A stretch of 64,000 bases of DNA. It comes from Candidatus Scalindua sp. GTDB taxonomy: Bacteria; Planctomycetota; Brocadiia; Brocadiales; Scalinduaceae. Of this stretch, positions 1 to 10,700 are shown piece after piece (position 1 is the first letter of the stretch; the number at the start of each line of letters is the position of its first letter). The stretch lies in the NCBI GenBank assembly GCA_030748215.1, contig JASMMK010000019.1:62001-126000 (forward strand), written 5' to 3'. A model generated the notes under the pieces. It made no database searches. It had not been told where the DNA came from and saw only the letters and a program-made list of their open reading frames with translations. The position numbers and the translations under genes are program-made.

Positions 1-117
1 GTCAATATATGAACTTCCATAGAAAGTCATTTAAAGTTTAAACTGTAAATAATGTGTATTTATTGATAATATATTCAATTAATTTTATTAATTATATCTA
101 ATATAAAGGCAGATCTA

Positions 118-1839
118 TTGGGGCAATTGGATAACAAGCTAGAAAATGGCGATAAGGCAGATAAACAGCCATCAGTCGATTTTATCAGGGCAATCGTTGC
201 TGAAGACAACCGTACAAAAAAGTGGAACGGTGAAGTGATCACAAGATTTCCTCCTGAACCGAACGGCTTTCTGCATATCGGGCATGCCAAGTCATTCTGC
301 CTGAATTTTGGAATTGCTGCTGAAAATGAGGGTGGGCGCTGTCACTTGAGATTTGACGACACCAATCCTGTTATGGAAGAAGCCAGATACGTAGAGTCAA
401 TACAGGAAGACGTACGCTGGATGGGTTGGGATTGGAATGAACATCTTTACTACGCTTCTGACTATTTCGATCAAATGTATGATTATGCTGTCCAGTTAAT
501 CAATAAGGGTCTTGCTTATGTCTGTGATCTGAATGCTGAAGAGACGAGAGAATATCGTGGAACCCTTACTGAGCCTGGCAAAGACAGCCCCCACTGTAAC
601 CGAAGTATTGATGAAAATCTGGATCTCTTCAAGCGTATGAAAGAAGGCGAATTCGAAGAAGGCTCTTGTGTGCTTCGAGCAAAAATAGATATGTCATCTC
701 CAAATTTAAACCTTCGTGATCCTGTTATGTATAGGATTTTACATGCAGAACATCATCGTACCGGTAATACGTGGCACACTTATCCCACATACGATTGGGC
801 TCATGGCCTGGAGGATTCTATTGAGGGTGTTACTCACTCTATCTGTACACTGGAGTTTGAGAATCACAGACCACTATATGACTGGTATCTTGATAAACTG
901 GAAATTCACCACCCACAACAGATTGAGTTTGCACGGTTAGAGCTTACATATACAGTCATGAGCAAACGTAAGCTCTTGCAGCTGGTGGAGGATAATTGCG
1001 TTAACGGATGGGACGATCCACGTTTGCCAACTATCAGTGGAATGCGCAGGCGTGGCTATAGCCCGGAATCAATTCGTGAATTCTGCAGACGCATTGGAAT
1101 AAACAAGATTAACAGCACCATTGACATTGCGCTGCTGGAACATTGTGTCCGGGAGAACCTGAATAAAACATCAAATCGTGTCATGGCTGTGTTAAAGCCA
1201 CTAAAAGTAGTTATAGATAACTTCCCGGAAGGAGAGGAAGAGTGGATGGATGCAGTAAACAATCCTGAAGATCCGGAAGCGGGTACCAGGAAAGTCCCTT
1301 TCTCTAAAGTATTTTACATTGAACAGGATGATTTTATGGAAGACCCTCCTAAAAAGTTTTTTCGTCTGGCACCTGGTAGAGAAGTCAGATTACGTTATGC
1401 CTATTTTGTTACCTGTACGGATGTGGTCAAAGATGATAAAGGACAGATCGTAGAATTGCGCTGCAGTTATGATCCTGCTACACGCGGAGGCAACTCACCT
1501 GACGGTCGCAAAGTCAAGTCCACTATTCACTGGGTGTCTGCATCCCATGCATTGCATGCAGAAGTCAGGCTATACGAACATCTCTTTACTAAGGAACACC
1601 CGGAAGCCTCGGCAGAAGGAGAAGACTTCAAGTCTAATCTGAATCCTGAATCACTCACTACACTTTCAGACTGTATTATTGAACCAAGCCTAAAAGATGC
1701 TAGTGCACTTGATAGATTTCAGTTCGAGAGGCTTGGCTACTTCTGTTTAGATGAGGAAACAACAAAAGATAAAATAGTCTTTAACAGAACTGTAACACTT
1801 CGCGACACTTGGGCAAAGATACAAAAGAAGGGCAAATAG
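118..1839 (+). CDS. glnS: Glutaminyl-tRNA synthetase
   Basis: Class I aminoacyl-tRNA synthetase that charges tRNA-Gln with glutamine in the cytoplasm. The PPEPNG-x2-HIGH signature is at residues 45-56 and the KMSKS-type loop MSKRK at 281-285, both diagnostic of GlnRS. A C-terminal anticodon-binding beta-barrel region follows, and the 573 residues are full length for the family. The start is a TTG with a weak AAAGG-like site upstream. No in-frame ATG lies between it and the conserved N-terminal [10 protein letters not shown] segment, so the TTG is the best choice. It stands alone on the + strand. Confidence 0.97.
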   Translation: MGQLDNKLENGDKADKQPSVDFIRAIVAEDNRTKKWNGEVITRFPPEPNGFLHIGHAKSFCLNFGIAAENEGGRCHLRFDDTNPVMEEARYVESIQEDVRWMGWDWNEHLYYASDYFDQMYDYAVQLINKGLAYVCDLNAEETREYRGTLTEPGKDSPHCNRSIDENLDLFKRMKEGEFEEGSCVLRAKIDMSSPNLNLRDPVMYRILHAEHHRTGNTWHTYPTYDWAHGLEDSIEGVTHSICTLEFENHRPLYDWYLDKLEIHHPQQIEFARLELTYTVMSKRKLLQLVEDNCVNGWDDPRLPTISGMRRRGYSPESIREFCRRIGINKINSTIDIALLEHCVRENLNKTSNRVMAVLKPLKVVIDNFPEGEEEWMDAVNNPEDPEAGTRKVPFSKVFYIEQDDFMEDPPKKFFRLAPGREVRLRYAYFVTCTDVVKDDKGQIVELRCSYDPATRGGNSPDGRKVKSTIHWVSASHALHAEVRLYEHLFTKEHPEASAEGEDFKSNLNPESLTTLSDCIIEPSLKDASALDRFQFERLGYFCLDEETTKDKIVFNRTVTLRDTWAKIQKKGK

Positions 1840-1903
1840 TTCAAATCAGGCAATTAAATATTTAAGTTATTCGATATTTATGCGATAATAAAGTGTTAGG
1901 AGT

Positions 1904-1932
1904 TTGACAATATCATCACACTATTTTATTGA
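1904..1932 (+). promoter_or_regulatory. Candidate sigma-70 promoter for the CheX-like gene
   Basis: A perfect TTGACA -35 box (1904-1909) is followed after 17 bp by TATTGA (1927-1932), a 4/6 match to the -10 consensus. It lies just upstream of the CheX-like gene. The weak -10 keeps confidence low. Confidence 0.35.
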
Positions 1933-1957
1933 TCGTCTAATTTGAAAGGACAAAATA

Positions 1958-2596
1958 ATGGACATTAAGGAGTTAGAAGGAGGAATAACAACAGCCTTAA
2001 ATGAAGCCACAAATGAAGTTTTTTCAACTATGTTGATGATGGAAATCAAAACTCAAGACTCCTTTGTAAAAGATGAGAAGAATGTCAGCACTGATCTGAT
2101 TTCTTCCCTTCACTTCTTCGGTGATCAATATATGGGAAAGATTGCAGTTTTTTCATCTGCGGCAGTGGCGTGCAATATTGCCAACTCAATGTTAGGCACA
2201 GAGACTACCGAAGTTAATGATGAAATCAAGGACGGTATGGGTGAACTTGTCAACATGATTGCAGGAGTTGCAAAAGTAAAACTTACAGACACACTTGGTG
2301 ACATGCATCTTCTAACACCATGGGTAATCGCCGGAAGACATTTATCTATTGCCTCTTCAGATGGTGGAAATACAAGCGGTAGTGATGGTGGTGTAGACTT
2401 CGCACTTGATTCTCAGGCATCTTTTTCCTGGGTCATGACTAAGGTTGAGTACGATAATGGTGTATTTCTTGTTGGAGTACAGCCAAATGCTGTCCCGGAA
2501 GAGAGTAAAGCCGAATCTATTACAAATAAACAGATTGAATCATTAAAAGAAGAGGTAAGCAAACTTAAAGCTGAAATTGAGGAATTGAAGTCGTAG
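1958..2596 (+). CDS. CheX-like chemotaxis phosphatase family protein
   Basis: A 212-residue protein of the CheC/CheX/FliY family, whose members remove phosphate from CheY-like receivers. The ExxN catalytic signature is visible in GMGELVNMIAG near residues 92-102. The last 35 residues or so form a Glu/Lys-rich coiled coil (QIESLKEEVSKLKAEIEELK), which is an extension to the family core. An AAAGGA ribosome site precedes the ATG. No other chemotaxis genes are next to it, so its receiver partner is unknown. It could act on stand-alone receivers such as the one at 39.2-39.6 kb, but that is inference. Confidence 0.8.
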   Translation: MDIKELEGGITTALNEATNEVFSTMLMMEIKTQDSFVKDEKNVSTDLISSLHFFGDQYMGKIAVFSSAAVACNIANSMLGTETTEVNDEIKDGMGELVNMIAGVAKVKLTDTLGDMHLLTPWVIAGRHLSIASSDGGNTSGSDGGVDFALDSQASFSWVMTKVEYDNGVFLVGVQPNAVPEESKAESITNKQIESLKEEVSKLKAEIEELKS

Positions 2597-2636
2597 ACCA
2601 TATAGCCTTTGTGCAGATGCCAATCTTTACTTCATA

Positions 2637-3116
2637 TTACTTTTTTTGATAGATACCACTCTTCCCACCTGATTTCTTTAACAGGAATATATCACTTATT
2701 TGCATTGATTTGTCTGCAGATTTACACATATCGTAAATGGTCAAAGCGCACACTGAGACAGCTGTGAGTGCTTCCATCTCCACACCCGTCTTGGCAGTTA
2801 TCTTAACTTCCGCTATGATTTCAATAGAATCCTTACTATTATCAGAGTAATCGATCTTAACAGAATTAATATTTAGAGGATGGCACATCGGGATCAACTC
2901 GCTTGTCTTTTTAGCAGCCATTATGCCGGCTACGCGAGCAACTTCAAGCACATCTCCCTTTGCAACCTGCTTATCCATAATCAGGCTGAAAGTTTGACTG
3001 TTCATGGTTACCGAGGCATGAGCAGATGCAATACGTTCAGTAACATCCTTATTACTAACGTCTACCATTCGGGAAGCACCATTTTCGTCAATGTGTGTTA
3101 GTGTTGGTTCATTCAT
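2637..3116 (-). CDS. moaC: Cyclic pyranopterin monophosphate synthase
   Basis: Second step of molybdenum cofactor synthesis, converting the MoaA product to cyclic pyranopterin monophosphate. The MCHPLNI segment and the [20 protein letters not shown] segment are hallmark MoaC sequences, and 159 residues is the normal length. It follows moaA by about 30 bp on the same strand and the two are almost certainly cotranscribed. The pathway supplies the Mo-bisPGD cofactor used by NxrA, encoded about 4 kb away on the same strand. Confidence 0.96.
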   Translation of the reverse strand: MNEPTLTHIDENGASRMVDVSNKDVTERIASAHASVTMNSQTFSLIMDKQVAKGDVLEVARVAGIMAAKKTSELIPMCHPLNINSVKIDYSDNSKDSIEIIAEVKITAKTGVEMEALTAVSVCALTIYDMCKSADKSMQISDIFLLKKSGGKSGIYQKK

Positions 3117-3149
3117 TATTATAATATTGAAATAGAGTTTGAACCCTGA

Positions 3150-4127
3150 TTATCCGCCAATCTGATTCATTACAGCCTTGTTCTCTCCTGAGTGCACGAT
3201 AGGCTTCATAGTTGTCACCTTTATAAATGATTCCGTCAGCTTATGTGCTAATTCCTCTTCACTGAGACCGGAAGAGCGCAATATATTTTTTACGTCAACC
3301 TCTCCTCCACTCAACAGACACGAACGCAATTTACCATCTGATGTAAGCCTTAAGCGATTACAAGTACTGCAGAAAGGTTTGGAAACAGCTGAGATGAATC
3401 CTATAGAGCCCAAAGACCCCTTCATTTTGTAAATCGTAGCAGGACCTCCCCCTACTCTCTCATTGACGGGAACCAGTTCCCCAATCTCCTGTATTTTTTC
3501 CATTATCTCAGAGGATGGTATATATCTATCAGCATCTACCATATTTTTCCAACCGGAGGCCATCAGCTCTATAAACCTCAACTCGATGTCCCTCTCAAGG
3601 ATGTATCGAACAAAGTCCAGTATTTCATCATCATTTTGGCCTCGCATTATTACAGTATTCATCTTTGTGCCTGTAAAACCAACCTTCAAGACCTCTTCCA
3701 CTCCATCAAAGACGTCCTGTATATTACCACCTCTTGTTATTTCAGAAAACCGATCTGCTCGCATGGTATCAAGACTGATATTCAACCTTGATAGCCCGCT
3801 CTTCTTCAATGCATCCGCGTACTCCTTCAGGTTAATTCCGTTTGTCGTCAATGCAATATCATTAATGCCTTCAATATCGGAAATATGTTTAATAAAAGAA
3901 GTAATATCTCTTCTGACAAGAGGCTCTCCTCCGGTAAGTCTTATCTTGTTTAAGCCAAGGCTTACACCGTGCCTAATAATTTTGAGGATCTCTTCAAAAC
4001 TGAGAATCTCATCTCTTTCACTTAACTCTGAACCACCGGCTGGCATACAATATACGCACCTTAAGTTACACAAGTCAGTAACAGAAACTCTCAGATAATT
4101 TATTTTTCTGGAATGTTTATCTATCAT
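3150..4127 (-). CDS. moaA: GTP 3',8-cyclase (radical SAM)
   Basis: First step of molybdenum cofactor synthesis, a radical SAM rearrangement of GTP. The N-terminal CNLRCVYC motif binds the SAM cluster. The C-terminal FCSTCNRLRLTSDGKLRSCL segment holds the three cysteines of the substrate-binding cluster. The protein ends in the conserved Gly-Gly tail (NQIGG) needed for activity. Its 325 residues match the family. It is cotranscribed with moaC and follows the Mrp ATPase gene. Confidence 0.97.
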   Translation of the reverse strand: MIDKHSRKINYLRVSVTDLCNLRCVYCMPAGGSELSERDEILSFEEILKIIRHGVSLGLNKIRLTGGEPLVRRDITSFIKHISDIEGINDIALTTNGINLKEYADALKKSGLSRLNISLDTMRADRFSEITRGGNIQDVFDGVEEVLKVGFTGTKMNTVIMRGQNDDEILDFVRYILERDIELRFIELMASGWKNMVDADRYIPSSEIMEKIQEIGELVPVNERVGGGPATIYKMKGSLGSIGFISAVSKPFCSTCNRLRLTSDGKLRSCLLSGGEVDVKNILRSSGLSEEELAHKLTESFIKVTTMKPIVHSGENKAVMNQIGG

Positions 4128-4243
4128 TTTATACTCTACAAATTCTTTAATCTATTGCACAGTCTGAAGCATAAAAATGACGGCTTCATTATTTGCTATA
4201 CTAATATTATAATCAATTAATTCCGGATGTACATCACTACAAG

Positions 4244-5110
4244 TCAGAATGCAGCTATTTTTTTTGCAATATCAATAAATGCGGCAGAATTCTTAGACCC
4301 TTCACCGCTAGCAGCAAAAGCTTTCCCATCGTCACAACTGGAAGTTATCGCAGGATCAAGAGGTATCCTTCCAAGAAATGGAACATTCATCTTCTCAGCG
4401 ATCTTCGCCCCTCCGCCCGATTTGAACACATCTATCTCACCGCTACAATGAGGGCAAGTCAACGTACTCATATTTTCAACTATCCCGATAACGGGCACAT
4501 CGCTGTCCTTTGCAAATAGTATTGCCTTTTGTGCATCCAGCAGGGATACATCCTGTGGCGTTGTAACTATAACTGTCCCATCTACTTTGCCCATCAACTC
4601 TATCATACTGATCGCCTCATGACCTGTACCGGGCGGTAGATCTGACAATAAGAAGTCAAGCTTTCCCCAGTTTATGCTGCCTACCAGTTCTCTAAGATAA
4701 TCCCATTTTGCAGTATCCCTCCACGCAACCGGCTGATCCGGATTCTCTACGAGGAAGGCCATTGAAACAACTTTGAGACAATCATTAACAGACAACGGGT
4801 TAATGCCATTCTCATCGTCCTTAAGCCGTCCTCCCTCCACACCAAGCATCTTAGGGATATTAGGACCGTGTATGTCCACATCTGCAAGCCCTACCTTATG
4901 ACCCATTTCTGCTAATGCAACGCCCAGGTTAGCTGTTACCGTACTCTTGCCAACACCACCCTTATTAGACATGACCATGATCTTTTTCTTTATCTTGGCC
5001 ATCCTGTTACTTAAGGCCCACTCATTGTGCTTTAGCCCTTTTTCAGGTTTTTTACAGGTTTCAAAATCCCTACAAAATTCACATGTAGACTGTTTCTTAC
5101 ATTCGTTCAT
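4244..5110 (-). CDS. Mrp/NBP35-type Fe-S scaffold P-loop ATPase
   Basis: A 288-residue P-loop ATPase of the Mrp/NBP35 group that carries and hands over Fe-S clusters. The deviant Walker A NKGGVGKSTVTANL lies near residues 49-62. A CPHC pair near residue 215 is the usual bridging cluster site. The N-terminus has a further C-x5-C-x2-C-x5-C pattern (C4, C10, C13, C19), as in NBP35-type members. It sits between a polyferredoxin and moaA, so a role in loading clusters into nearby Fe-S enzymes is likely, though its exact client is inference. Confidence 0.9.
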   Translation of the reverse strand: MNECKKQSTCEFCRDFETCKKPEKGLKHNEWALSNRMAKIKKKIMVMSNKGGVGKSTVTANLGVALAEMGHKVGLADVDIHGPNIPKMLGVEGGRLKDDENGINPLSVNDCLKVVSMAFLVENPDQPVAWRDTAKWDYLRELVGSINWGKLDFLLSDLPPGTGHEAISMIELMGKVDGTVIVTTPQDVSLLDAQKAILFAKDSDVPVIGIVENMSTLTCPHCSGEIDVFKSGGGAKIAEKMNVPFLGRIPLDPAITSSCDDGKAFAASGEGSKNSAAFIDIAKKIAAF

Positions 5111-5134
5111 ATATATACCCTTATTATTAAATTC

Positions 5135-5749
5135 TTATTGCACAGGAGAAACTCTAATAGCGATAGGCTGATTAACAGTATTACATACATTTTCGCAAAT
5201 ACCACAGCCAACACATTTCTCCTTATTAACAACAGGCTTGTTATCTTCAAGATAGATTGCGTCTGGCACAGGACAATTTCTCACACACTGCTCACAGAAT
5301 TGCGCACCATATGCCATGCAGTTGTCCTCATTTATAACCGCCTCCCCCATTACAACCTCTTCCACCGCCTTTATCTCTACCAACGCACCATCTTTACATA
5401 CCTTTATACAGGCATAATCTTCACACAAATAGCATGGTGTCTCCTCAGGTACAATGATAGGCGTTCCGTCTGCAATATCAAAATCTTTGTTCAACTTCCT
5501 TATACTTTCATGTGGGCAAACCTTTATACACTCATCACATTTAGTACACTTGGCTATGAATTCCTCTTCACGTAGTGCACCGGGTGGCCTTATGTACCTT
5601 CTTACTTTAGGATTAGAACTGCTATTAGGACTATTCTTTGTAATAGTCTCCACTTTGTTCTTTACAATCTCACTGACTGCATTTCCAAAATAGGAAAATG
5701 TATCCTTAAAGAAAGCCCTTCTTCCTTGATCTATTATTTCGTCACTCAT
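5135..5749 (-). CDS. NapG/MauM-type polyferredoxin
   Basis: A 204-residue ferredoxin-like protein with several 4Fe-4S loops: CTKCDECIKVCP, CYLCEDYACIKVC, CEQCVRNCP and CVGCGICENVC. This arrangement resembles NapG/MauM electron-transfer proteins. It lacks a clear Tat or Sec signal, although an Arg-Arg pair (GRRAFFKDTF) near residue 10 recalls a degenerate twin-arginine leader. Its start codon abuts the stop of the radical SAM gene, which suggests translational coupling and a functional link with it. Confidence 0.85.
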   Translation of the reverse strand: MSDEIIDQGRRAFFKDTFSYFGNAVSEIVKNKVETITKNSPNSSSNPKVRRYIRPPGALREEEFIAKCTKCDECIKVCPHESIRKLNKDFDIADGTPIIVPEETPCYLCEDYACIKVCKDGALVEIKAVEEVVMGEAVINEDNCMAYGAQFCEQCVRNCPVPDAIYLEDNKPVVNKEKCVGCGICENVCNTVNQPIAIRVSPVQ

Positions 5750-7540
5750 TTATGTAATCTCGCTTTGACTAACGCTTAGGGAAGATTCAGCAGTTTCATC
5801 TGAACTTTGATCTAAATATAATAAACCATCTGACATTGAAAAGTTGTAAGGAAATATTGGAAGTCTATTGTCAATTTCTGACCTTACATGCTCGTAAACT
5901 TCTCCGGACTCTTCAGGCGTCATCCCCCTGTCTGTCTCGTAAAAATAACCCAGACTCAGGTCGTCCTGTTTAGGATGCCCTATTTTGGTCAACCCATATT
6001 TGCCTGGATCACGCAATATAGGAGCATGTTTTTCAAGTTCAAAAAGACAAGCAAGACAAGATGCACCTTTTGACTTCAAGAATTTCTCATTGGATATTAC
6101 AAAATCAAGTGTTTCAAGCGCTTCTTCTCTGGTCTCTGACGGAAAACCTACTATTACATACATATGAATTGCAACACCTGTTTCATCACAATAATTAATA
6201 ATGTTCTTCGTTATTTCTGTTTCAATCCCTTTATCCATTAATGAAAGAACTCTTTTGTTAGAAGACTCAAGACCAAATACCATCTTAAGGCACCCTGCTT
6301 CACGTGCTTTTGCTAATATATCTTTTGTAAGCCCCTTGTCAAATCTTACTCCTGCCATCCATTTAATATCGTTACCCTTCTCTATTAATTTCGAGCTCAA
6401 GCTATCCAACTGCTTAACAGGCATACACTCATCACTGAAAAACATGTACTCAGCGCCATACTTTTCTTTTAATTTATCAATATCTTCAAGCACCAGATCC
6501 AGGTTCCTTAATCTGAATTTCAGATTATCAACGTGCAGGTTACAGAAAGTACACTTTCTCCAATAGCAACCCCTGGAACCCTGCAAGGGCAAAACCCTCT
6601 TTGGAGATAGATACCGATCCAGAGGAAAACCATCATAATCTGGAGTAGGCAGTGAATTTATATCTTCAATGTGAAACGGCTCATTAACGCAAATTCTGTC
6701 GCCTTCTTTATATACTAAATTAGGTACCTTATCTAAACCTCTCTTATCTTCAATATGTTCAATAAGCCCCAAAAGCGCATGTTCGCCCTCAAATACGATA
6801 AAACTATCTACAAGATCAAAAACCAGGTGATTTTGCTGAAGATTATCAATCAACTTTGTGAATACACTACCACCCATTGTTATATGAAGGTCGCTATTCT
6901 TTTTCTTTAACAGCCTGGCCAGGGTAAACGCAGGCATTACCTGTGAAGTTGCTGTTACAGATATTCCAACGAGATCAGGATCTTCTTTCATTATTGAATC
7001 AACAATGTGATCATTAAAAAGGTCATGATACGGGTTCTCATGTTCACAACTAACAGCCCTTAATACATCTTCTGACGAATAGACACTGTATCTCATGGAA
7101 TTATCGGCAATTGATATCTCAGATGGATAGTACAGCATTCCAAATGCCTGCAGCCACCTGTCAATTACCTTCCAACTCTCTACGTAATCTTCAATTTTGT
7201 AAAAACTCCGAGATTTCAATGTAGACTTTGCCCATTCCACATTCTGTACCATGTTCTCTCTTTCAATTACTTCTCTAGCCCAATTAAGTCTTGAATATAC
7301 CTCTTCAGGGTTCTCTTCATGACTGACAGACCCAGTTACCCCATTCAGTCTCTCATCTATTGTAGCAAGGGTTTTATTAACTTTTTCAGAAGAGAGCAAT
7401 ATATCCATTGTTTCAATATTCAAATCACGTATTGAAACATTCTCTACTCCCTTACTCTTTAAAAAGCCCTGCAGTGAAGGAAGACTTAAGAACGGCTGAG
7501 ATGGCATCCAGGAAGGTGGAAAGACCAATGAAACTTGCAA
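5750..7540 (-). CDS. B12-binding-type radical SAM protein
   Basis: A 596-residue radical SAM enzyme with an N-terminal cobalamin-binding-like Rossmann region (about residues 180-260, with VGISVTATSQ and TMGGSVFT). The SAM cluster motif is GCYWRKCTFC, with C325, C330 and C333. The spacing C-x4-C-x2-C is that of the GCYWGKC subgroup rather than the classic C-x3-C-x2-C. The substrate is unknown. It is the first gene of the run leading to ferredoxin, Mrp and moaAC, so the ferredoxin may be its electron donor (inference). Confidence 0.85.
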   Translation of the reverse strand: MQVSLVFPPSWMPSQPFLSLPSLQGFLKSKGVENVSIRDLNIETMDILLSSEKVNKTLATIDERLNGVTGSVSHEENPEEVYSRLNWAREVIERENMVQNVEWAKSTLKSRSFYKIEDYVESWKVIDRWLQAFGMLYYPSEISIADNSMRYSVYSSEDVLRAVSCEHENPYHDLFNDHIVDSIMKEDPDLVGISVTATSQVMPAFTLARLLKKKNSDLHITMGGSVFTKLIDNLQQNHLVFDLVDSFIVFEGEHALLGLIEHIEDKRGLDKVPNLVYKEGDRICVNEPFHIEDINSLPTPDYDGFPLDRYLSPKRVLPLQGSRGCYWRKCTFCNLHVDNLKFRLRNLDLVLEDIDKLKEKYGAEYMFFSDECMPVKQLDSLSSKLIEKGNDIKWMAGVRFDKGLTKDILAKAREAGCLKMVFGLESSNKRVLSLMDKGIETEITKNIINYCDETGVAIHMYVIVGFPSETREEALETLDFVISNEKFLKSKGASCLACLFELEKHAPILRDPGKYGLTKIGHPKQDDLSLGYFYETDRGMTPEESGEVYEHVRSEIDNRLPIFPYNFSMSDGLLYLDQSSDETAESSLSVSQSEIT

Positions 7541-7683
7541 ATTTACTCCTCAAAAAATAATTCCTGTACTGGATATCCTGCGAATGCAAATTGCTTTAAC
7601 GAGAGCATCAGCACATAAAACCCACTATTAATATAAAATCTAATAATCCATTATAAATGCTATTTTCTCTACTTCAAATTAAA

Positions 7684-7711
7684 AAAGCCCCTGACATAAG
7701 TCAGGGGCTTT
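7684..7711 (-). terminator. Rho-independent terminator of the nxr operon
   Basis: A perfect 12-bp stem (7684-7695 with 7700-7711, core GCCCCTGAC) with an ATAA loop. Read on the minus strand it is followed by a run of T, as expected for an intrinsic terminator. It lies about 45 bp after the nxrA stop codon. The rest of 7541-7755 holds no gene I can see. Confidence 0.93.
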
Positions 7712-7755
7712 CTAGAACGACATCGAACCTTAGTAGCAAAACAACTCAATTGAAT

Positions 7756-10700
7756 TTATTCAACTGTCGTAGTACCACCACCAAGATAAAGTTTCATAAA
7801 TTTACTCTCATTTGCAGGAGTGAAACCTGTTCTTGCCGGTTCCCATACTCCTTTTGCACCTAAACCACCATCTTCAGCTTTAGTAATCCTGACCAATGTT
7901 TCTTTAGGAACAGTATTAACAACATGGTTGTCAGCCTCACCACCATGCATGAATCCCATGAAAACTTTCTTCTTATGGAAGAGGGTATCTGTCTGGTGCA
8001 TCGGCATTAACCACGATCTGGTTATCGACTGCTGAGAACCATATCTGAAGTTCGCAAGATAACCATCTGAAGACATTGCCATACCATCTTTCCTTGTTTC
8101 ATGTGCCTTAACACTCTTTTCTGTAGCAACAAATGTTGAATGTTTCATCATTGTCGTATGATAAGGATATGCAGGATTGTACTTTGCCCTTACCATAAGT
8201 CTCGCGACCTTATAAAATGGGTCATTCGGCTTCCAACCCCTGTATGGTCTGTCAACAGGATTTGAATCAACGTAAATATAATCACCATCATTGATAGCAA
8301 GATCTTTAGCCGCAGCCGGATTTATGTGCAACTGATGTTCTCCTACACCCGGACTTCGTTTGTCCATTCTATATGGATCACCAAAGTTATTATTCCAGAT
8401 AAGGTTCCAGTCCACAGTACTCCATTGCGAATGAACCCTGTGTCTTGTTTTAGGTGTTACGCAATAGAATCTGTAACCTTTTTCCCACAGAGGATTTTTC
8501 GTTTTCTTAACTTCGCTCCATGGCATCTTTATATTCCTTACATGACGTTCATCCGCACCCATGTGATTCTTCGGAATACCATAATCTTCCGGCCTGATAT
8601 AAGGGTTTGTACTGACGATTACGTTAGGAAGATAAGGAGTTGCCTCAACAGCTTCCCTGTGACATATAAAGTTTTCACCGTATTCAATCGCTTCCGGTAT
8701 GTCACAATACGAATGAAGCCTTCCATCGTCTGTATGGAATGGACGATCATATACCACCTGTTCATACATTGGAGTCCTTGGATAAGTACCAAAATTTAAA
8801 AGAGCACCACCCGGAACACCGCCATATTTACCGGCGATCATATCGTTAACGTTATATCCCCTGGTAGGAACACTACCATCAAAGAGCCTCTGCATATAGA
8901 CTTCAGGTCTCTCTTCCAGAGCAAATTTCCAGTAATCCGCAAACCTTCTATCACCAAGTAGCTCACCCATTCTTTTGGAAACCAGTGCCGGTACCATAAC
9001 GTCATCCTTAGTATCATGGAGTGGTCTTATTCCACCTTTCCATACCTGAAGGAATGGGTTAGAGCATGAGCAAGTAACTTCGTAGTGCTCAAATTCCATC
9101 CATGAATTTACCGGGAATCCAACGTCGGCATATTGTATGGATGATGTCATCATAATGTCGCTGGATATAATAAGGTCAATCCTCGGATTAACATTCTTAA
9201 ACATCTCATATACCCATTTAGCATTATTTATCAGGTTCACGTTGTTAAACCACAACACCTTGGTAGGAGTGTTGTAGTGTGTTTCACCGGTAAAACTCTT
9301 TCTACCAAACTTAGGAGTATTAACAATTAGTGGTGTATCGCCATGATTCCAGTATGCTACCTCTTCGTCCATAGCATAACTGTGAGCATGTATATCCTTA
9401 CCATCCGCATAAGGATCAAGATTCATCTCAAATGGATCTTCAGCAATAATTCCTTTAAATCCAGGACCTGACCATTTTGAACCCTGGAAGTTACCGGCCT
9501 TGTAATTACCAGCCCACGTATGTGATCCTGAACCATGATATCCAATATTACCCGTCAACATTAATGGCAAGTACGTCGCTCTGTTATGTAGTGTCGCATG
9601 GAAGTAATGATTGATACCTTCACCATAATGTATAGCAGCAGGTTTTATAGTTGCACAGTCCTTAGCCAATCTTTCAATAAGATGGGCAGGTGATCCTGTA
9701 ATATCTGCTGTAGTCTTAACATCAAAATCCCTGAGATGAATCTTGTAGAGATCGAACAGCGTCATAACCTCAACATCTTTACCATCTACAGTCTTAACCG
9801 TGAATGTTCCTTCCAGCGATGGATCTATTCCCTTGGCAACCATCTTCTTTCCAACATCTTCTCTTGTTATTGCCTTAAAATCCTTTGCCTTTGCATCATA
9901 CACAACAAAATCACCTAACTGCTTCCTCTGTTCCTTCTTCAAGCCCTGAACGGTGTGACTATAATCCAACTCAGGCTGCTTGTAGTCTTTGATAATTTCA
10001 TGAGGTTGCAATCTCTTTAATGTATCCGTTCTGACAAGAAGCGGGAAGTCAGTGAACTTCTTAACAAAATCCACGTCATACCATTTGTTATCCATTATGA
10101 TCTTCGTCATAGTAAGGAATATGGTAGTATCTGAGATACCGGTTCTACAAGGAATCCAGTAATCAGCCTTTGTCGCAGAAGGGCTATACTCAGGTGTTAT
10201 AACTACCAGTTTTCCTCCACGCTCAATAACCTCTGTCAGCCAGTGTGCTTCAGGCATTTTGTTCTCAATAAGATTTTTTCCAACCTGTATAACCAGCTTT
10301 GAGTATCTGAGATCTGCAAAGTCAACGTCAGATGCCTGTAAACCATGAACAAAAGGATGTCCCGGCGCCTGGTCACCATGCCATGTGTAGTTTGAGAACC
10401 TTCTACCACCCTGAGCCTTATCGGCACCTACACCTCTTACATTAGCATCAAGCAATGCCAGCGTGTTGGAGAATCGGTACATACCCATATATTTTCCAAT
10501 AACTCCAAGCAGACCCATACCACCACGATTTTTAAAGCACCTTGTACCGGCACCATTCCAGTGTGTAAGAGTTTCAGGCGCATACTTATCTCTTTCAAGC
10601 AGCCTCTTCTTTCCCTCTTCACCACTATAAGCCTTGGCGATAGCGATCATTCCTTTGGCAACGTAATCAATTATATCATCCCAAGACATCTTTAACTGCT

